Shown piece by piece: positions 27,537-36,686 of a stretch of DNA of 64,000 nt. The stretch's first letter is position 1. Each line of letters begins with the position of its first letter. Below the pieces are notes generated by a model. That model saw only the letters and a program-made list of their open reading frames with translations, was not told where the DNA came from and ran no database searches. Position numbers and translations under genes: made by a program. This stretch comes from Halalkalibacterium ligniniphilum (GTDB lineage Bacteria > Bacillota > Bacilli > Bacillales > Bacillaceae_D): positions 1 to 64,000 of the forward strand of contig NZ_ANNK01000076.1 of assembly GCF_000334155.1 (NCBI RefSeq), read 5' to 3'.

Positions 27537-28640
27537 GTGCCAAAAACAAAAATTGCACCGGATTATCTATTGTTGACTGCTACAATCATGCTTTTGATTG
27601 TAGGAATGGTCATGGTCTATAGTGCAAGCGCAGCATGGGCAGCTTATCGCTTTGATGATGCCTTTTTCTTTGCGAAACGTCAGCTTTTTTTTGCAGGAAT
27701 GGGTGTTGTAGCCATGCTTTTGATTATGAACGTAGATTATTGGGTATGGCGTGCGTGGGCGAAAGTGATTTTAATCATTTGTTTTATTTTACTTGTGATT
27801 GTCTTGATTCCAGGTGTAGGTCTCGTACGAGGAGGGGCGCAAAGCTGGCTAGGCGTTGGTGCGTTTTCCATTCAACCATCTGAATTTATGAAAATGGCCA
27901 TGATCTTTTTTTTAGCAAAATATCTTTCAGAGAACCAAAAAAAAATTAGTTCTTTCAAAAAAGGATTAATGCCATCTTTATCCCTCGTTATGCTGGCGTT
28001 TGGCATGATCATGCTACAGCCAGACCTTGGAACAGGGGCGGTAATGGTCGGAACATGTGTGGCTATGCTCTTCGTGGCAGGCGCAAGAATCAGTCATTTT
28101 ATGGGCTTGGCATTAATTGGAGTCGCTGGATTCATTGGACTGATTGCATCAGCACCATATCGAATCAAACGTATTACCTCTTTTTTAGACCCTTGGTCTG
28201 ATCCTCTTGGTAGTGGTTTTCAAATCATTCAATCTCTTTATGCGATCGGTCCAGGTGGATTAATGGGCCTTGGTTTAGGAGAAAGTCGGCAAAAGTATTT
28301 TTACTTACCTGAACCACAAACGGACTTCATTTTTGCTATTTTGTCAGAGGAGCTTGGGTTTATTGGAGGGTCCCTTGTTTTGATTCTTTTTAGTATCCTC
28401 CTTTGGAGAGGGGTACGCATTGCACTTTGTGCTCCTGACTTGTTCGGCAGCTTTCTTGCAGTGGGAATCATTGCTATGGTTGCGATTCAGGTGATGATTA
28501 ATATAGGGGTAGTAACAGGGCTTATGCCTATAACGGGCATCACTCTTCCCCTATTAAGTTATGGAGGTTCAAGCTTAACATTAATGCTCGTCTCACTCGG
28601 TGTGCTTTTGAACATTAGCCGTTATAGCCGAATTGGCTAG
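27537..28640 (+). CDS. spoVE: SEDS-family protein SpoVE (FtsW/RodA type)
   Basis: Lipid II polymerase-type integral membrane protein of 367 residues with about ten helices. Hallmarks: MVMVYSAS near the first helix, FFAKRQLFFAG, PSEFMKMAMI with the SEDS signature, LTSFLDPWSDPLGSGFQ-like loop (here RITSFLDPW) and a GITLPLLSYGGSS C-terminal motif. SpoVE works with SpoVD in spore cortex synthesis; FtsW is the close paralogue. The SpoVE call rests on position between murD and murG. GTG 27537 (MPKTKIAPDYLLL) follows AAAGAGGTG; the longer frame from 27480 has no SD. Confidence 0.88.
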   Translation: MPKTKIAPDYLLLTATIMLLIVGMVMVYSASAAWAAYRFDDAFFFAKRQLFFAGMGVVAMLLIMNVDYWVWRAWAKVILIICFILLVIVLIPGVGLVRGGAQSWLGVGAFSIQPSEFMKMAMIFFLAKYLSENQKKISSFKKGLMPSLSLVMLAFGMIMLQPDLGTGAVMVGTCVAMLFVAGARISHFMGLALIGVAGFIGLIASAPYRIKRITSFLDPWSDPLGSGFQIIQSLYAIGPGGLMGLGLGESRQKYFYLPEPQTDFIFAILSEELGFIGGSLVLILFSILLWRGVRIALCAPDLFGSFLAVGIIAMVAIQVMINIGVVTGLMPITGITLPLLSYGGSSLTLMLVSLGVLLNISRYSRIG

Positions 28641-28660
28641 CTGTTCGTACTGACATGGAC

Positions 28661-28697
28661 AAGGTCGAATGAGTTATGCTCATCCGGCCTTATTTTT
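28661..28697 (+). terminator. Probable terminator after spoVE
   Basis: AAGGTCGAATGAG pairs with CTCATCCGGCCTT (two mismatches), TTAT loop, followed by ATTTTT. Ends the murE-spoVE unit. Confidence 0.65.
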
Positions 28698-28700
28698 CTG

Positions 28701-28735
28701 TGAAAAGGGGCGAAGCTTCCGTTCAGTTGATGAAA
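28701..28735 (-). repeat. Dispersed intergenic repeat, copy D
   Basis: The complement (TTTCATCAACT..GAAGCTTCG.CCCCTT) aligns with 7193-7226 with few differences and one gap. It sits right after the spoVE terminator. The rest of 28736-28926 before murG shows no element I can name. Confidence 0.5.
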
Positions 28736-28926
28736 CCAATTTTCCAAGTGGGAAGAGCTATTCAATCATGTAGGTTTCTGTAATAAAGAGTGCGTTACTC
28801 AAAAACATACATTTTCTTTTAGGAAAGCTTTAGCATTTCACATTTTTACACTAGCATATCTGCTCTATGTCTATAAACGAAGCGGTGAACATGGTAAAAT
28901 AATAGGGAGAGAAGGTGGATTTAACA

Positions 28927-30039
28927 ATGAAGGTCGTAGTTAGTGGTGGCGGAACAGGTGGACATATTTACCCTGCCTTAGCGTTAATTAAAAAAATGAA
29001 GAAAAACAACCCGGATGTAGAGGTTCTTTATATTGGTACAGAGCGAGGACTTGAGCATGATCTCGTCCCGAGAGAGAACATCGAATTTGAAACGATACAT
29101 ATTACGGGATTCAGAAGAAAACTGTCAATAGAGAATGCGAAAACGATTTTCCGTTTTATGAAAGGGGTAGCGAAAACAAAAAAGCTTCTCCGCTCCTTTC
29201 AGCCAGACATCGTGATTGGAACAGGAGGGTATGTATGCGGGCCTGTTGTCTATGCGGCGGCAAAGCTAAACATTCCGACTGTTATTCATGAACAAAACAG
29301 TGTTCCTGGATTAACCAATAAGTTCTTAAGCCGGTATGTGGATAAGGTGGCGATCTGTTTTAAAGAAGCAGAGGCCTTTTTTCCGAAAAATAAGGTTGTC
29401 TTTACAGGGAACCCTCGAGCTTCTGAAGTGGTTGGTGTTGATCGGGAAGAAGGAAGACGAGCTTTGCGTCTAGATAAAGATAGAAAAACCGTTTTGATTG
29501 TTGGTGGAAGTAGAGGGGCAAAGCCGATAAATGATGCGTTCTTAGAAACATTAGAGGATGTTAGCAAGCGTTCCTATCAATTTATTTATGTAACGGGAAA
29601 TGTCCATTATGATACGGTAATGGATAAGGTAAAGAAGCATGGAAGCCCTGAAAATGTGACGATCCTGCCTTTTGTTCATAACATGCCTGAAGTTCTTGCT
29701 GCAGTCGATTTGATTGTATGTCGTGCTGGTGCTACAACATTGGCGGAAATTACTGCATTAGGATTACCGAGTATTCTCATCCCTAGTCCATATGTGACAA
29801 ACAACCATCAAGAAAAAAACGCACGTGCCTTGAGTTCAAATCAAGCAGCGGTAGTACGACTTGAATCAGAGCTAACTGGTCAAAGGCTTTTGAGCGATAT
29901 TGATGAAATCCTCATTGATGAAAAGAAATGGGAAGCGATGCGCGAGGCTTCGAAAAAGCTCGGTGTCCCAGATGCTGCAAAGAGACTCTATGCTCTTTTG
30001 CAAGATGTATCACATTCGTCTAAAGGGCGCATAAGATAA
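28927..30039 (+). CDS. murG: UDP-GlcNAc transferase MurG
   Basis: Adds GlcNAc to lipid I to make lipid II on the inner face of the membrane. 370 residues, two Rossmann domains (GT28). Acceptor-side glycine loop GGGTGGH (7-13), second G-loop GGSRGA (about 194-199), donor-site motif RAGATTLAE (about 261-269) and NHQEKNA (about 294-300). ATG 28927 follows GAGAAGGTGG; GTG 28915 gives an extra tail and lacks an SD. Confidence 0.97.
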   Translation: MKVVVSGGGTGGHIYPALALIKKMKKNNPDVEVLYIGTERGLEHDLVPRENIEFETIHITGFRRKLSIENAKTIFRFMKGVAKTKKLLRSFQPDIVIGTGGYVCGPVVYAAAKLNIPTVIHEQNSVPGLTNKFLSRYVDKVAICFKEAEAFFPKNKVVFTGNPRASEVVGVDREEGRRALRLDKDRKTVLIVGGSRGAKPINDAFLETLEDVSKRSYQFIYVTGNVHYDTVMDKVKKHGSPENVTILPFVHNMPEVLAAVDLIVCRAGATTLAEITALGLPSILIPSPYVTNNHQEKNARALSSNQAAVVRLESELTGQRLLSDIDEILIDEKKWEAMREASKKLGVPDAAKRLYALLQDVSHSSKGRIR

Positions 30040-30085
30040 AAATTAGCAGCCTAGATTGTGCACAAGAGAAAAGAGGTCGATTATT

Positions 30086-30991
30086 GTGAAACAAGTGATA
30101 GAAGCATTAAGAGAAGCCAATGTCGGCGACGTACGTTTAAATGAGCCACTTTCAAATCATACGACGTGGAAAATCGGAGGACCTGCCGATCTCTTTATCG
30201 TACCAAAAAATATTGAAGGGCTTGTCGAGTCAATGAATGTGTTGGATGCAAATAAGATTCCATGGAGGGCCATTGGTCGAGGTTCGAATTTGCTTGTTGC
30301 TGATGGTGGAATTGAAGGTGCTGTTATTAAGCTTGACAAAGGTCTTGATGAGCTTGAGATCGATGGAGAAGAAATACGTGTTGGTGGAGGATATCCGTTA
30401 ATTAAGCTTGCGACAGTCATAAGCCGCGAGGGGTTATCAGGGCTTGAATTTGCAGGTGGGATTCCTGGTTCGGTTGGAGGAGCCGTTTTCATGAATGCGG
30501 GTGCTCATGGATCGGATATATCAAAAATCTTAACAAAAGCAAAAATCCTTTTTCAAAATGGGAGACTTGAGTGGCTGACAAACGAAGAGCTTGAGTTTTC
30601 ATATCGCACGTCTCGTTTACAAACGGAAAAAGGAATTTGTGTGGAAGCAGTCTTTCAGTTGGAGCGTGGGGATCAAGAAGTGATCAAACAGGAATTGCAA
30701 AAAAACAAAGACTATCGACGTCAGTCACAACCATGGAATTACCCTACATGTGGAAGTGTTTTTCGGAATCCGCTCCCTCATTATGCTGGACAACTTATTG
30801 AGAAAGCGGGATTGAAAGGACATCGAATTGGAGGAGCGCAAATCTCTGATATGCATGCAAACTTTATCGTTAACGTAGGAAACGCAAAAGCACAAGATGT
30901 TCTAGCTTTAATTAATCACGTAAAGGCAACGATTTATGAAGCATTTCACGTTCAGATGGAAACGGAAGTTGAGATCATTGGTAGGCAATGA
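30086..30991 (+). CDS. murB: UDP-N-acetylenolpyruvoylglucosamine reductase
   Basis: FAD enzyme reducing UDP-GlcNAc-enolpyruvate to UDP-MurNAc with NADPH. 301 residues. FAD-binding segments GRGSNLL (about 72-78) and [19 protein letters not shown] (about 130-148), catalytic Ser in [10 protein letters not shown] (about 222-231) and the C-terminal Glu in [11 protein letters not shown] 30086 follows AAGAGGTCG; the longer frame from 30056 is rejected because its start has no SD. Located after murG as in B. subtilis. Confidence 0.95.
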   Translation: MKQVIEALREANVGDVRLNEPLSNHTTWKIGGPADLFIVPKNIEGLVESMNVLDANKIPWRAIGRGSNLLVADGGIEGAVIKLDKGLDELEIDGEEIRVGGGYPLIKLATVISREGLSGLEFAGGIPGSVGGAVFMNAGAHGSDISKILTKAKILFQNGRLEWLTNEELEFSYRTSRLQTEKGICVEAVFQLERGDQEVIKQELQKNKDYRRQSQPWNYPTCGSVFRNPLPHYAGQLIEKAGLKGHRIGGAQISDMHANFIVNVGNAKAQDVLALINHVKATIYEAFHVQMETEVEIIGRQ

Positions 30992-31131
30992 AAGGATAAA
31001 TCATTAACGGATAACGTTTGTATGATGCAAAAGTAAAAACGGAGATAGGATTTTGACCCTTTCGTCGAACAGTATAAAGTGGGTCAAACAAGAGCTATTA
31101 CATGTAAATGATACAAGGTGGAGGAAAGATC

Positions 31132-31920
31132 ATGGGAGATGAGAAAGTAGTTACAATAAATGAGCGAATTCCTTCGTTGAAGGAACAACGGAAACAGAGG
31201 GCAAATCGCAGGCTCATCTTCTTTTTATCATTCTTTTTTATCTTGCTTGTTATGGTCATTTACTTTCAATCGCCTTTTAGCCAAATACAAGAAATCCAAG
31301 TGAGGGGAAATCACTTTGTTGCAGATGAACGGGTGATCGAAGCGAGTCAGATTGACAAAGGGACAAGCATCTGGAACCTTCAAAAGGAGCAATTTGCGGA
31401 AAACATCCTCAATTTGGATGAAATCGCATCCGTTGAGATTGAGCGAAGCTTGCCAACAACAATCATTATTCATGTCGAAGAGCATAGCAGGGTCGCTTAT
31501 TTATTTCAAGATAGTAAATATTTTCCTATCTTAGAAACGGGTCAATTTTTAGCGGAGCTCCCACGACACCATGTGCCAGCCGATGCACCGATTTTGATGA
31601 ATTGGGAGCAAGGAGCACCTGTGGCGGAGCTTGCAGCTGAGCTCACTAAGCTGTCTGATCGGATGATTCAACGGATTTCAGAAATCTATCATACACCAAC
31701 GGATTTTGATCCACTCATGATCACATTGTATATGAATGATGGTTTTGAAGTACAGTCAACGATTCGGGATTTTGCTGAAAATATCGCGCCTTATCCAACA
31801 ATCGTCCGAGAGTTGGATCCAACAGTGAAAGGCGTATTGCATCTGAAAATGACGCCTTACTTCGAGGCACTTGAGGAAAATGACAGCGAAGGGGATGTGG
31901 ACGTTGAAGGTGAGCAGTAA
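31132..31920 (+). CDS. divIB: Cell division protein DivIB/FtsQ
   Basis: Bitopic divisome protein of 262 residues: cytoplasmic basic segment, membrane span (about 27-46), then an extracytoplasmic POTRA domain starting FSQIQEIQVRGNHFV (about 49-63) and a beta domain, with an acidic C-terminal tail. Stabilises the FtsL-DivIC complex and recruits PBP2B. ATG 31132 has GGTGGAGG upstream; the in-frame ATG at 31108 is rejected. The 3' end overlaps the next gene. Confidence 0.93.
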   Translation: MGDEKVVTINERIPSLKEQRKQRANRRLIFFLSFFFILLVMVIYFQSPFSQIQEIQVRGNHFVADERVIEASQIDKGTSIWNLQKEQFAENILNLDEIASVEIERSLPTTIIIHVEEHSRVAYLFQDSKYFPILETGQFLAELPRHHVPADAPILMNWEQGAPVAELAAELTKLSDRMIQRISEIYHTPTDFDPLMITLYMNDGFEVQSTIRDFAENIAPYPTIVRELDPTVKGVLHLKMTPYFEALEENDSEGDVDVEGEQ

Positions 31921-32620
31921 ACACGTTCTCTTATCACTTGTCTTATTAGTTACAGGATTTATACTTGCCTTAAGCTATGAATTAGCGAGAGAGCAAATTG
32001 TTCAGTCATCGCCTGGTGACGACCGTCAATGGCATTATGAAGATGAGCTTCGTAATAAAATCATTTTAGAACAGACGGTTAATCGGTCGCTTGAAGAAGA
32101 GTTGCGTGGCTATCAAACACAGGTGAGAGAGATGGAAGAGAAAATTGCAGAAGTCGATGAACTGACAGAATTGCGAACAACCAATTTATTAGATGATGTG
32201 GAACGTCTTCGTAAAATCGTCGGAGCAGTACAGGTAAAAGGTCCCGGAATTGAAATTTCTTTATCCGATAGTTCCTATATCCCAGAAGGCGAGAATCCAA
32301 ACAATTACATCGTACATGAACAGCATGTTCAAAAAGTAGTGGACGAGCTATTAGTAGCAGGGGCTGAAGCCATTGCCATTAATGGCTATCGAATTTCGCA
32401 TCAATCCTATATTCAGTGTATCGGACCAGTCATTATGGTGGACGGAAATCAATCCTACGCACCGTTTACCATCTCTGCTATCGGCGACCCTGACATATTA
32501 GGAAAATCAATCACGTTTCCTGGTGGTGTCCATGATCAACTGATTAACGATGAAATTGTTGTGAAATTGGATACGAAGGAATCGATTGAGCTTGCCCCTT
32601 ATTTAGCAGAGAGAGGGTGA
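31904..32620 (+). CDS. ylxW: DUF881 family protein (YlxW)
   Basis: About 238 residues: one N-terminal membrane helix (about 8-24), a coiled-coil stretch (about 40-95), and a DUF881 globular domain containing GPGIEISLSDSS and NNYIVHEQHVQKVVDELLVAGAEA-type segments. Function unknown; always in the divIB-ftsA interval. The best start is TTG 31904 (MKVSSKHVLLS), about 10 nt after AAGGGG; GTG 31910 and ATG 31895 are alternatives. It overlaps divIB by 17 nt. Paralogous to the next gene. Confidence 0.85.
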   Translation: MKVSSKHVLLSLVLLVTGFILALSYELAREQIVQSSPGDDRQWHYEDELRNKIILEQTVNRSLEEELRGYQTQVREMEEKIAEVDELTELRTTNLLDDVERLRKIVGAVQVKGPGIEISLSDSSYIPEGENPNNYIVHEQHVQKVVDELLVAGAEAIAINGYRISHQSYIQCIGPVIMVDGNQSYAPFTISAIGDPDILGKSITFPGGVHDQLINDEIVVKLDTKESIELAPYLAERG

Positions 32621-32624
32621 GGCG

Positions 32625-33329
32625 ATGAATCGGATTTGGATTTTTACTTGCGTGACATTTGTGATTGGATTTATGCTAGCGATTCAATTTCAAACAACGA
32701 ACGAGCCGGTGATTCGAGATACGCGTGATGTTAGAGAGCTTCGTCAAGAGCTTCGTCAAGAACAAGAAAGAACCCAACAGCTTGCAGATGAAATTGAAAA
32801 AACAAAATCCCTTCTTTATCAATATCAATCTTCTCTTGAAGATCGGAGAGAGGTCGAGCATGTTCTTGAGCAGCAAATCGACCAGCTCCGCGAAGAGGCT
32901 GGTTTAACTGAAAAGACAGGGGAAGGGATAATCATTACCATCAAACCCCTTTTAAACGATCAATTTTTTGGACAATCAAGACAAGTGGTTTCGCCAATCT
33001 TGTTACGGTTGTTAATAAATGAATTAAATATTTATAAAGCGAAAGAAATTGCCATAGGGAATGAGCGTATTGTTGCCACATCAACTTTTCGTGAAGTGAA
33101 TGGCGGAACCCAAGTCAATACCCGAAGGCTACCACCGCTGCCAATAGAAGTGAAAGTACTCAGTGATGATCCAGAACGTCTTCGTGATTATATGGTCGTC
33201 TCTGAATCAGTTGAGTATGCTGAAATTGAAGGATTACAGCTTACGATTGAAACAGTAGAAGAGTTGACGCTACCAGCGTATGATCAAACGCCTCGGGTGC
33301 GTTTTATGGAGGAAGTAAAGGAGGACTAA
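32625..33329 (+). CDS. ylxX: DUF881 family protein (YlxX)
   Basis: 234 residues with the same plan as its neighbour: N-terminal membrane helix (about 4-21), coiled coil (about 38-90) rich in Gln and Glu, then a DUF881 domain (GEGIIITIKPLL, INELNIYKAKEIAIGNERI). The tandem pair looks like an old duplication kept in Bacillaceae. ATG 32625 lies four bases after the ylxW stop with an SD inside GAGAGGGTGAGG. Role unknown; context suggests the division complex. Confidence 0.88.
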   Translation: MNRIWIFTCVTFVIGFMLAIQFQTTNEPVIRDTRDVRELRQELRQEQERTQQLADEIEKTKSLLYQYQSSLEDRREVEHVLEQQIDQLREEAGLTEKTGEGIIITIKPLLNDQFFGQSRQVVSPILLRLLINELNIYKAKEIAIGNERIVATSTFREVNGGTQVNTRRLPPLPIEVKVLSDDPERLRDYMVVSESVEYAEIEGLQLTIETVEELTLPAYDQTPRVRFMEEVKED

Positions 33330-33336
33330 AGCGTTT

Positions 33337-33702
33337 ATGTGGTTGCCGTTGCTTGGGTTACTAATCGGGATTATTCTAGGTCTATTTACCGAATTTCGCG
33401 TACCAAATGAGTATACAAACTACTTATCAATTGCCGTTTTAGCAGCGCTTGATACGCTATTTGGTGGGATTCGTGCACAACTTCAAGAGACGTTTGACTC
33501 AAATGTGTTTTTATCGGGCTTCTTTTTTAACATTTTGTTAGCAGCAGGTTTGGCTTTTCTAGGCGTGCATCTTGGTGTAGACTTATACCTAGCAGCAATC
33601 TTTGCATTTGGCGTTCGTCTTTTTAACAATATAGCAGTGATCCGCCGAATGTTGTTGTCTAAGTGGCAAGAAAAAAGAGACGAGAGCAAAGCACAAAGCT
33701 AA
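33337..33702 (+). CDS. sbp: Small basic protein Sbp (DUF1290)
   Basis: 121-residue integral membrane protein with three or four hydrophobic segments and a basic C-terminus (KWQEKRDESK). Family members sit directly before ftsA in Firmicutes; function unknown. Conserved features seen are RVPNEYTNYLSIAVLAALDTLFGG-type sequence near 22-45 and FGVRLFNNIAVIRR near 90-103. The SD AAAGGAGG in the end of ylxX is about 11 nt before ATG 33337. Confidence 0.9.
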   Translation: MWLPLLGLLIGIILGLFTEFRVPNEYTNYLSIAVLAALDTLFGGIRAQLQETFDSNVFLSGFFFNILLAAGLAFLGVHLGVDLYLAAIFAFGVRLFNNIAVIRRMLLSKWQEKRDESKAQS

Positions 33703-33764
33703 TAGAGAAGTTGCCGGCATAATTGCAATAAAACGTGTAAAAAAAGAGGAATCTTCGGTTTTGA

Positions 33765-33793
33765 AGAGGAATAGCGTGTTTTTTGTTGAAATA
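33765..33793 (+). promoter_or_regulatory. Candidate SigH promoter upstream of ftsA
   Basis: AGAGGAATA (33765-33773) matches the SigH -35 (RnAGGAwWW); GTTGAAATA (33785-33793) matches RnnGAATww except one base; spacing is 11. The B. subtilis ftsAZ operon has a SigH promoter that boosts division protein supply at the start of sporulation. The rest of 33703-33912 has no gene. Confidence 0.4.
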
Positions 33794-33912
33794 AGTGTAA
33801 GTAGTTAAATGAAAAGAAGGAAAAACGATATCACGAAAGCATCGCACAATTCGTACAAGGATAAATGACAAAAAATCGAAGCGCGAATGAAACTAGGGGG
33901 AGGTGCCGTAGA

Positions 33913-35193
33913 ATGAACAGCAGTGAAATTTATGTTAGTCTTGACATCGGTACATCCAATGTTCGTATTATCATTGGAGAAATCACAAATGGAACGATAA
34001 ATATCATTGGTGTGGGAAATGCGAAGTCAAGAGGAATCAAAAAAGGCTCGATTGTTGACATTGATGAAACTGTTCAGTCGATTCGTCGAGCAGTGGAGCA
34101 AGCTGAGCGAATGGTCGGTCTTTCGATCAAACAGGTCATTGTTGGAGTCAATGGAAATCACGTTCAACTTCAACCTTGCCATGGAGTTGTTGCTGTTTCA
34201 AGTCCAGACCGTGAAATTGGAGATGAGGACATTGCACGTGTGATTGACGCTGCGCAAGTCGTTTCGATTCCACCTGAGCGGGAAATCATTGACGTCATAC
34301 CAAAGCAATTTATTGTGGATGGCCTTGATGAAATTAACGATCCGAGAGGAATGATCGGTGTTCGTTTAGAAATGGAAGGAACCATTATCACTGGTTCAAA
34401 AACGATTTTACATAACTTACTTCGTTGTGTGGAGCGTGCAGGGCTGCAAATTGCCGATATTTGTCTACAGCCACTAGCGTCTGGTGAAGTCGCTGTGTCA
34501 AAAGATGAAAAAAGTTTAGGTGTCTGTCTCGTTGATATTGGAGGCGGTTCAATCACCCTTTCTGCATTTGAACAAGGCACATTGCAATCGACTTCCGTCA
34601 TCCCTGTAGGAGGGGATCACATTTCAAATGACATTGCAGTTGGTCTCCGCATTTCAACGGAAGAAGCGGAACTGCTGAAAATAAAGTATGGTCATGCATA
34701 TATTGATGAAGCTTCTGAAGAAGAACAATTTGAGGTGACTGCAATCGGTAGTAATGAAAGAGATTCGTTCTCTCAATTTGAGCTTGCCCATATTATTGAG
34801 CCCCGCATGGAAGAAATGTTTGAATTGATCGCAAAAGAAGCACAGCGTCTTGGCTTTAAGGATTTTCCAGGTGGGTTTGTTCTAACTGGTGGCACGGCTA
34901 TGATGCCAGGTGTACTAGAGCTTGCGAAAGAAATGCTAAATACGAATGTCCGTGTCGCAATTCCAGATTATATCGGGGTTCGTGAACCGCAGTACACGAC
35001 AGGAATTGGACTTATCCAATTTGCTTATAAAAATGTAAAGATTCAAGGCAAGGAAGTTGCTGCGTCAGTTGGAGCCATGGATCACGAGCAAACAGCTCAA
35101 AGTAAGAAAAAGGAAAAAGCACCGGCAAAGCCGAAGGAAGGCCCGGGAATGAAATCAAAGGTTAAAAATTGGTTTAAAGTTTTCTTTGAATGA
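33913..35193 (+). CDS. ftsA: Cell division protein FtsA
   Basis: Actin-like ATPase that tethers FtsZ to the membrane. 426 residues: phosphate-1 loop SLDIGTSNVRIIIGE (9-23), 1C SHS2 domain, phosphate-2 LVDIGGGSI (about 204-212), adenosine motif GFVLTGGTAMMPG, and a C-terminal amphipathic membrane helix (KVKNWFKVFFE) preceded by a Lys-rich linker. ATG 33913 follows GGGGAGGTG; the in-frame ATG at 33865 would add 16 non-conserved residues. ftsZ follows after 39 bp. Confidence 0.97.
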   Translation: MNSSEIYVSLDIGTSNVRIIIGEITNGTINIIGVGNAKSRGIKKGSIVDIDETVQSIRRAVEQAERMVGLSIKQVIVGVNGNHVQLQPCHGVVAVSSPDREIGDEDIARVIDAAQVVSIPPEREIIDVIPKQFIVDGLDEINDPRGMIGVRLEMEGTIITGSKTILHNLLRCVERAGLQIADICLQPLASGEVAVSKDEKSLGVCLVDIGGGSITLSAFEQGTLQSTSVIPVGGDHISNDIAVGLRISTEEAELLKIKYGHAYIDEASEEEQFEVTAIGSNERDSFSQFELAHIIEPRMEEMFELIAKEAQRLGFKDFPGGFVLTGGTAMMPGVLELAKEMLNTNVRVAIPDYIGVREPQYTTGIGLIQFAYKNVKIQGKEVAASVGAMDHEQTAQSKKKEKAPAKPKEGPGMKSKVKNWFKVFFE

Positions 35194-35232
35194 TGGAGAT
35201 TCGGCATATACGTTTGATTAGGGGGACCTGAC

Positions 35233-36366
35233 ATGTTAGAGTTCGAAATGGATATGGATCAATTGGCACAAATTAAAGTCATCGGTGTTGGTGGTGGCGG
35301 AAGTAATGCGGTAAATCGGATGATTGAAAATGGGTTGCAAGGCGTCGATTTTATCGCAGTTAATACAGATGCCCAAGCGTTGCATCTTTCAAAAGCAGAA
35401 GCAAAGCTTCAGCTAGGTGGCAAACTAACGAGAGGGCTTGGAGCAGGAGCAAATCCTGATATCGGTAAGAAGGCGGCAGAAGAAAGTCGTGAACAAATTG
35501 AAGAGGTGTTACGTGGCGCTGACATGGTTTTTATCACAGCAGGAATGGGAGGCGGAACAGGTACGGGTGCCGCTCCAGTCATTGCAGAAGTAGCTAAGGA
35601 AATCGGCGCATTAACTGTAGGTGTTGTGACACGTCCGTTTACTTTTGAAGGACGTAAGCGTCAGACTCAGGCAATTGCAGGAATTGGCGCTTTAAAAGAG
35701 AAAGTCGATACGTTAATCGTTATTCCAAACGATCGTTTACTTGAAATTGTTGATAAAAACACACCGATGCTAGAAGCGTTCCGGGAAGCAGATAACGTAC
35801 TACGTCAAGGTGTTCAAGGTATCTCTGATTTAATCGCTGTCCCAGGGCTGATTAATCTTGACTTTGCTGATGTAAAAACGATTATGAAGGACAAGGGCTC
35901 GGCACTTATGGGAATTGGTATTGCCACTGGTGAAAATCGTGCAACGGAAGCGGCAAAAAAAGCAATTTCGAGTCCATTGCTTGAAACGTCTGTCGATGGT
36001 GCGCAAGGTGTCTTAATGAACATTACAGGTGGGACAAATTTAAGTTTGTATGAAGTCCATGAAGCAGCAGAAATTGTTTCAGCAGCTTCTGATGCTGAAG
36101 TAAACATGATTTTTGGTTCTGTTATTAACGAGGATTTCAAGGATGAAATTGTTGTCACAGTCATTGCAACAGGCTTTGATGATAATGAAAATGCGCGAGA
36201 GCAACAAACCCAAAGACCTGCAGCAACAAAAATAAATAAGCTGCAGCAGCCTGAGAAAGAAGAGCCTGCAAAGGAATCACGGTTTGCTCCGCAGCAGCCT
36301 CAGCAAAGCAATGAAGATACACTAGATATTCCAACGTTTTTACGTAACCGTCGTAGACGGACATAA
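35233..36366 (+). CDS. ftsZ: Cell division protein FtsZ
   Basis: Tubulin-like GTPase forming the Z ring. 377 residues. Nucleotide-binding [11 protein letters not shown] (about 17-27), tubulin signature [10 protein letters not shown] (about 104-113), T7 synergy loop [11 protein letters not shown] (about 206-216). After the globular core (about 1-317) comes a Gln/Pro/Glu-rich linker and the C-terminal peptide [12 protein letters not shown], which binds FtsA and SepF (the latter encoded at 41497). Confidence 0.98.
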   Translation: MLEFEMDMDQLAQIKVIGVGGGGSNAVNRMIENGLQGVDFIAVNTDAQALHLSKAEAKLQLGGKLTRGLGAGANPDIGKKAAEESREQIEEVLRGADMVFITAGMGGGTGTGAAPVIAEVAKEIGALTVGVVTRPFTFEGRKRQTQAIAGIGALKEKVDTLIVIPNDRLLEIVDKNTPMLEAFREADNVLRQGVQGISDLIAVPGLINLDFADVKTIMKDKGSALMGIGIATGENRATEAAKKAISSPLLETSVDGAQGVLMNITGGTNLSLYEVHEAAEIVSAASDAEVNMIFGSVINEDFKDEIVVTVIATGFDDNENAREQQTQRPAATKINKLQQPEKEEPAKESRFAPQQPQQSNEDTLDIPTFLRNRRRRT

Positions 36367-36379
36367 GAAGCGTTTCTTT

Positions 36380-36410
36380 AAACCTACCATTTATTTGGTA
36401 GGTTTTATTT
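36380..36410 (+). terminator. Intrinsic terminator of ftsAZ
   Basis: AAACCTACCA (36380-36389) pairs with TGGTAGGTTT (36396-36405), followed by a T-rich tail. The interval 36411-36600 shows nothing further; the spoIIG promoter follows. Confidence 0.9.
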
Positions 36411-36609
36411 TATGAGAATAAAAAATAATCCATTCGATGATGTTTGGCTTCAGCACTTTTTACTGTTAAATAGCGCCTTGTGCTTTATCTAGCTCGGTTG
36501 TCTGTTGTCTTTTACAGCTTCCCTCAATTAATTTATTATTCTTCCTTCCTATTTCCCGCTCAATTAGCTAGACAAGAAATGTGAAATTCTTTCAAAATAA
36601 CTGCTAGAT

Positions 36610-36655
36610 TGTCGTCAAAAACTGACAGACTTTCTAGTAAAAACTGTTCTATACT
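36610..36655 (+). promoter_or_regulatory. spoIIG-type SigA promoter with Spo0A boxes
   Basis: CTGACA (36622-36627) and TATACT (36650-36655) are separated by exactly 22 bp. B. subtilis spoIIG has this abnormal spacing and needs Spo0A~P for SigA polymerase to use it. Two degenerate 0A boxes (TGNCGAA), TGTCGTC at 36610 and TGACAGA at 36623, lie near -52 and -39 from the expected start, as in B. subtilis site 2. Confidence 0.7.
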
Positions 36656-36686
36656 TGTTTCAATCAAATCAAATGAGAGGGTTGGA

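Noticed and set aside
27537-28640. Calling the SEDS gene ftsW
   Set aside because: Position between murD and murG and the N-terminus match SpoVE; sequence alone cannot fully separate the two, hence reduced confidence.
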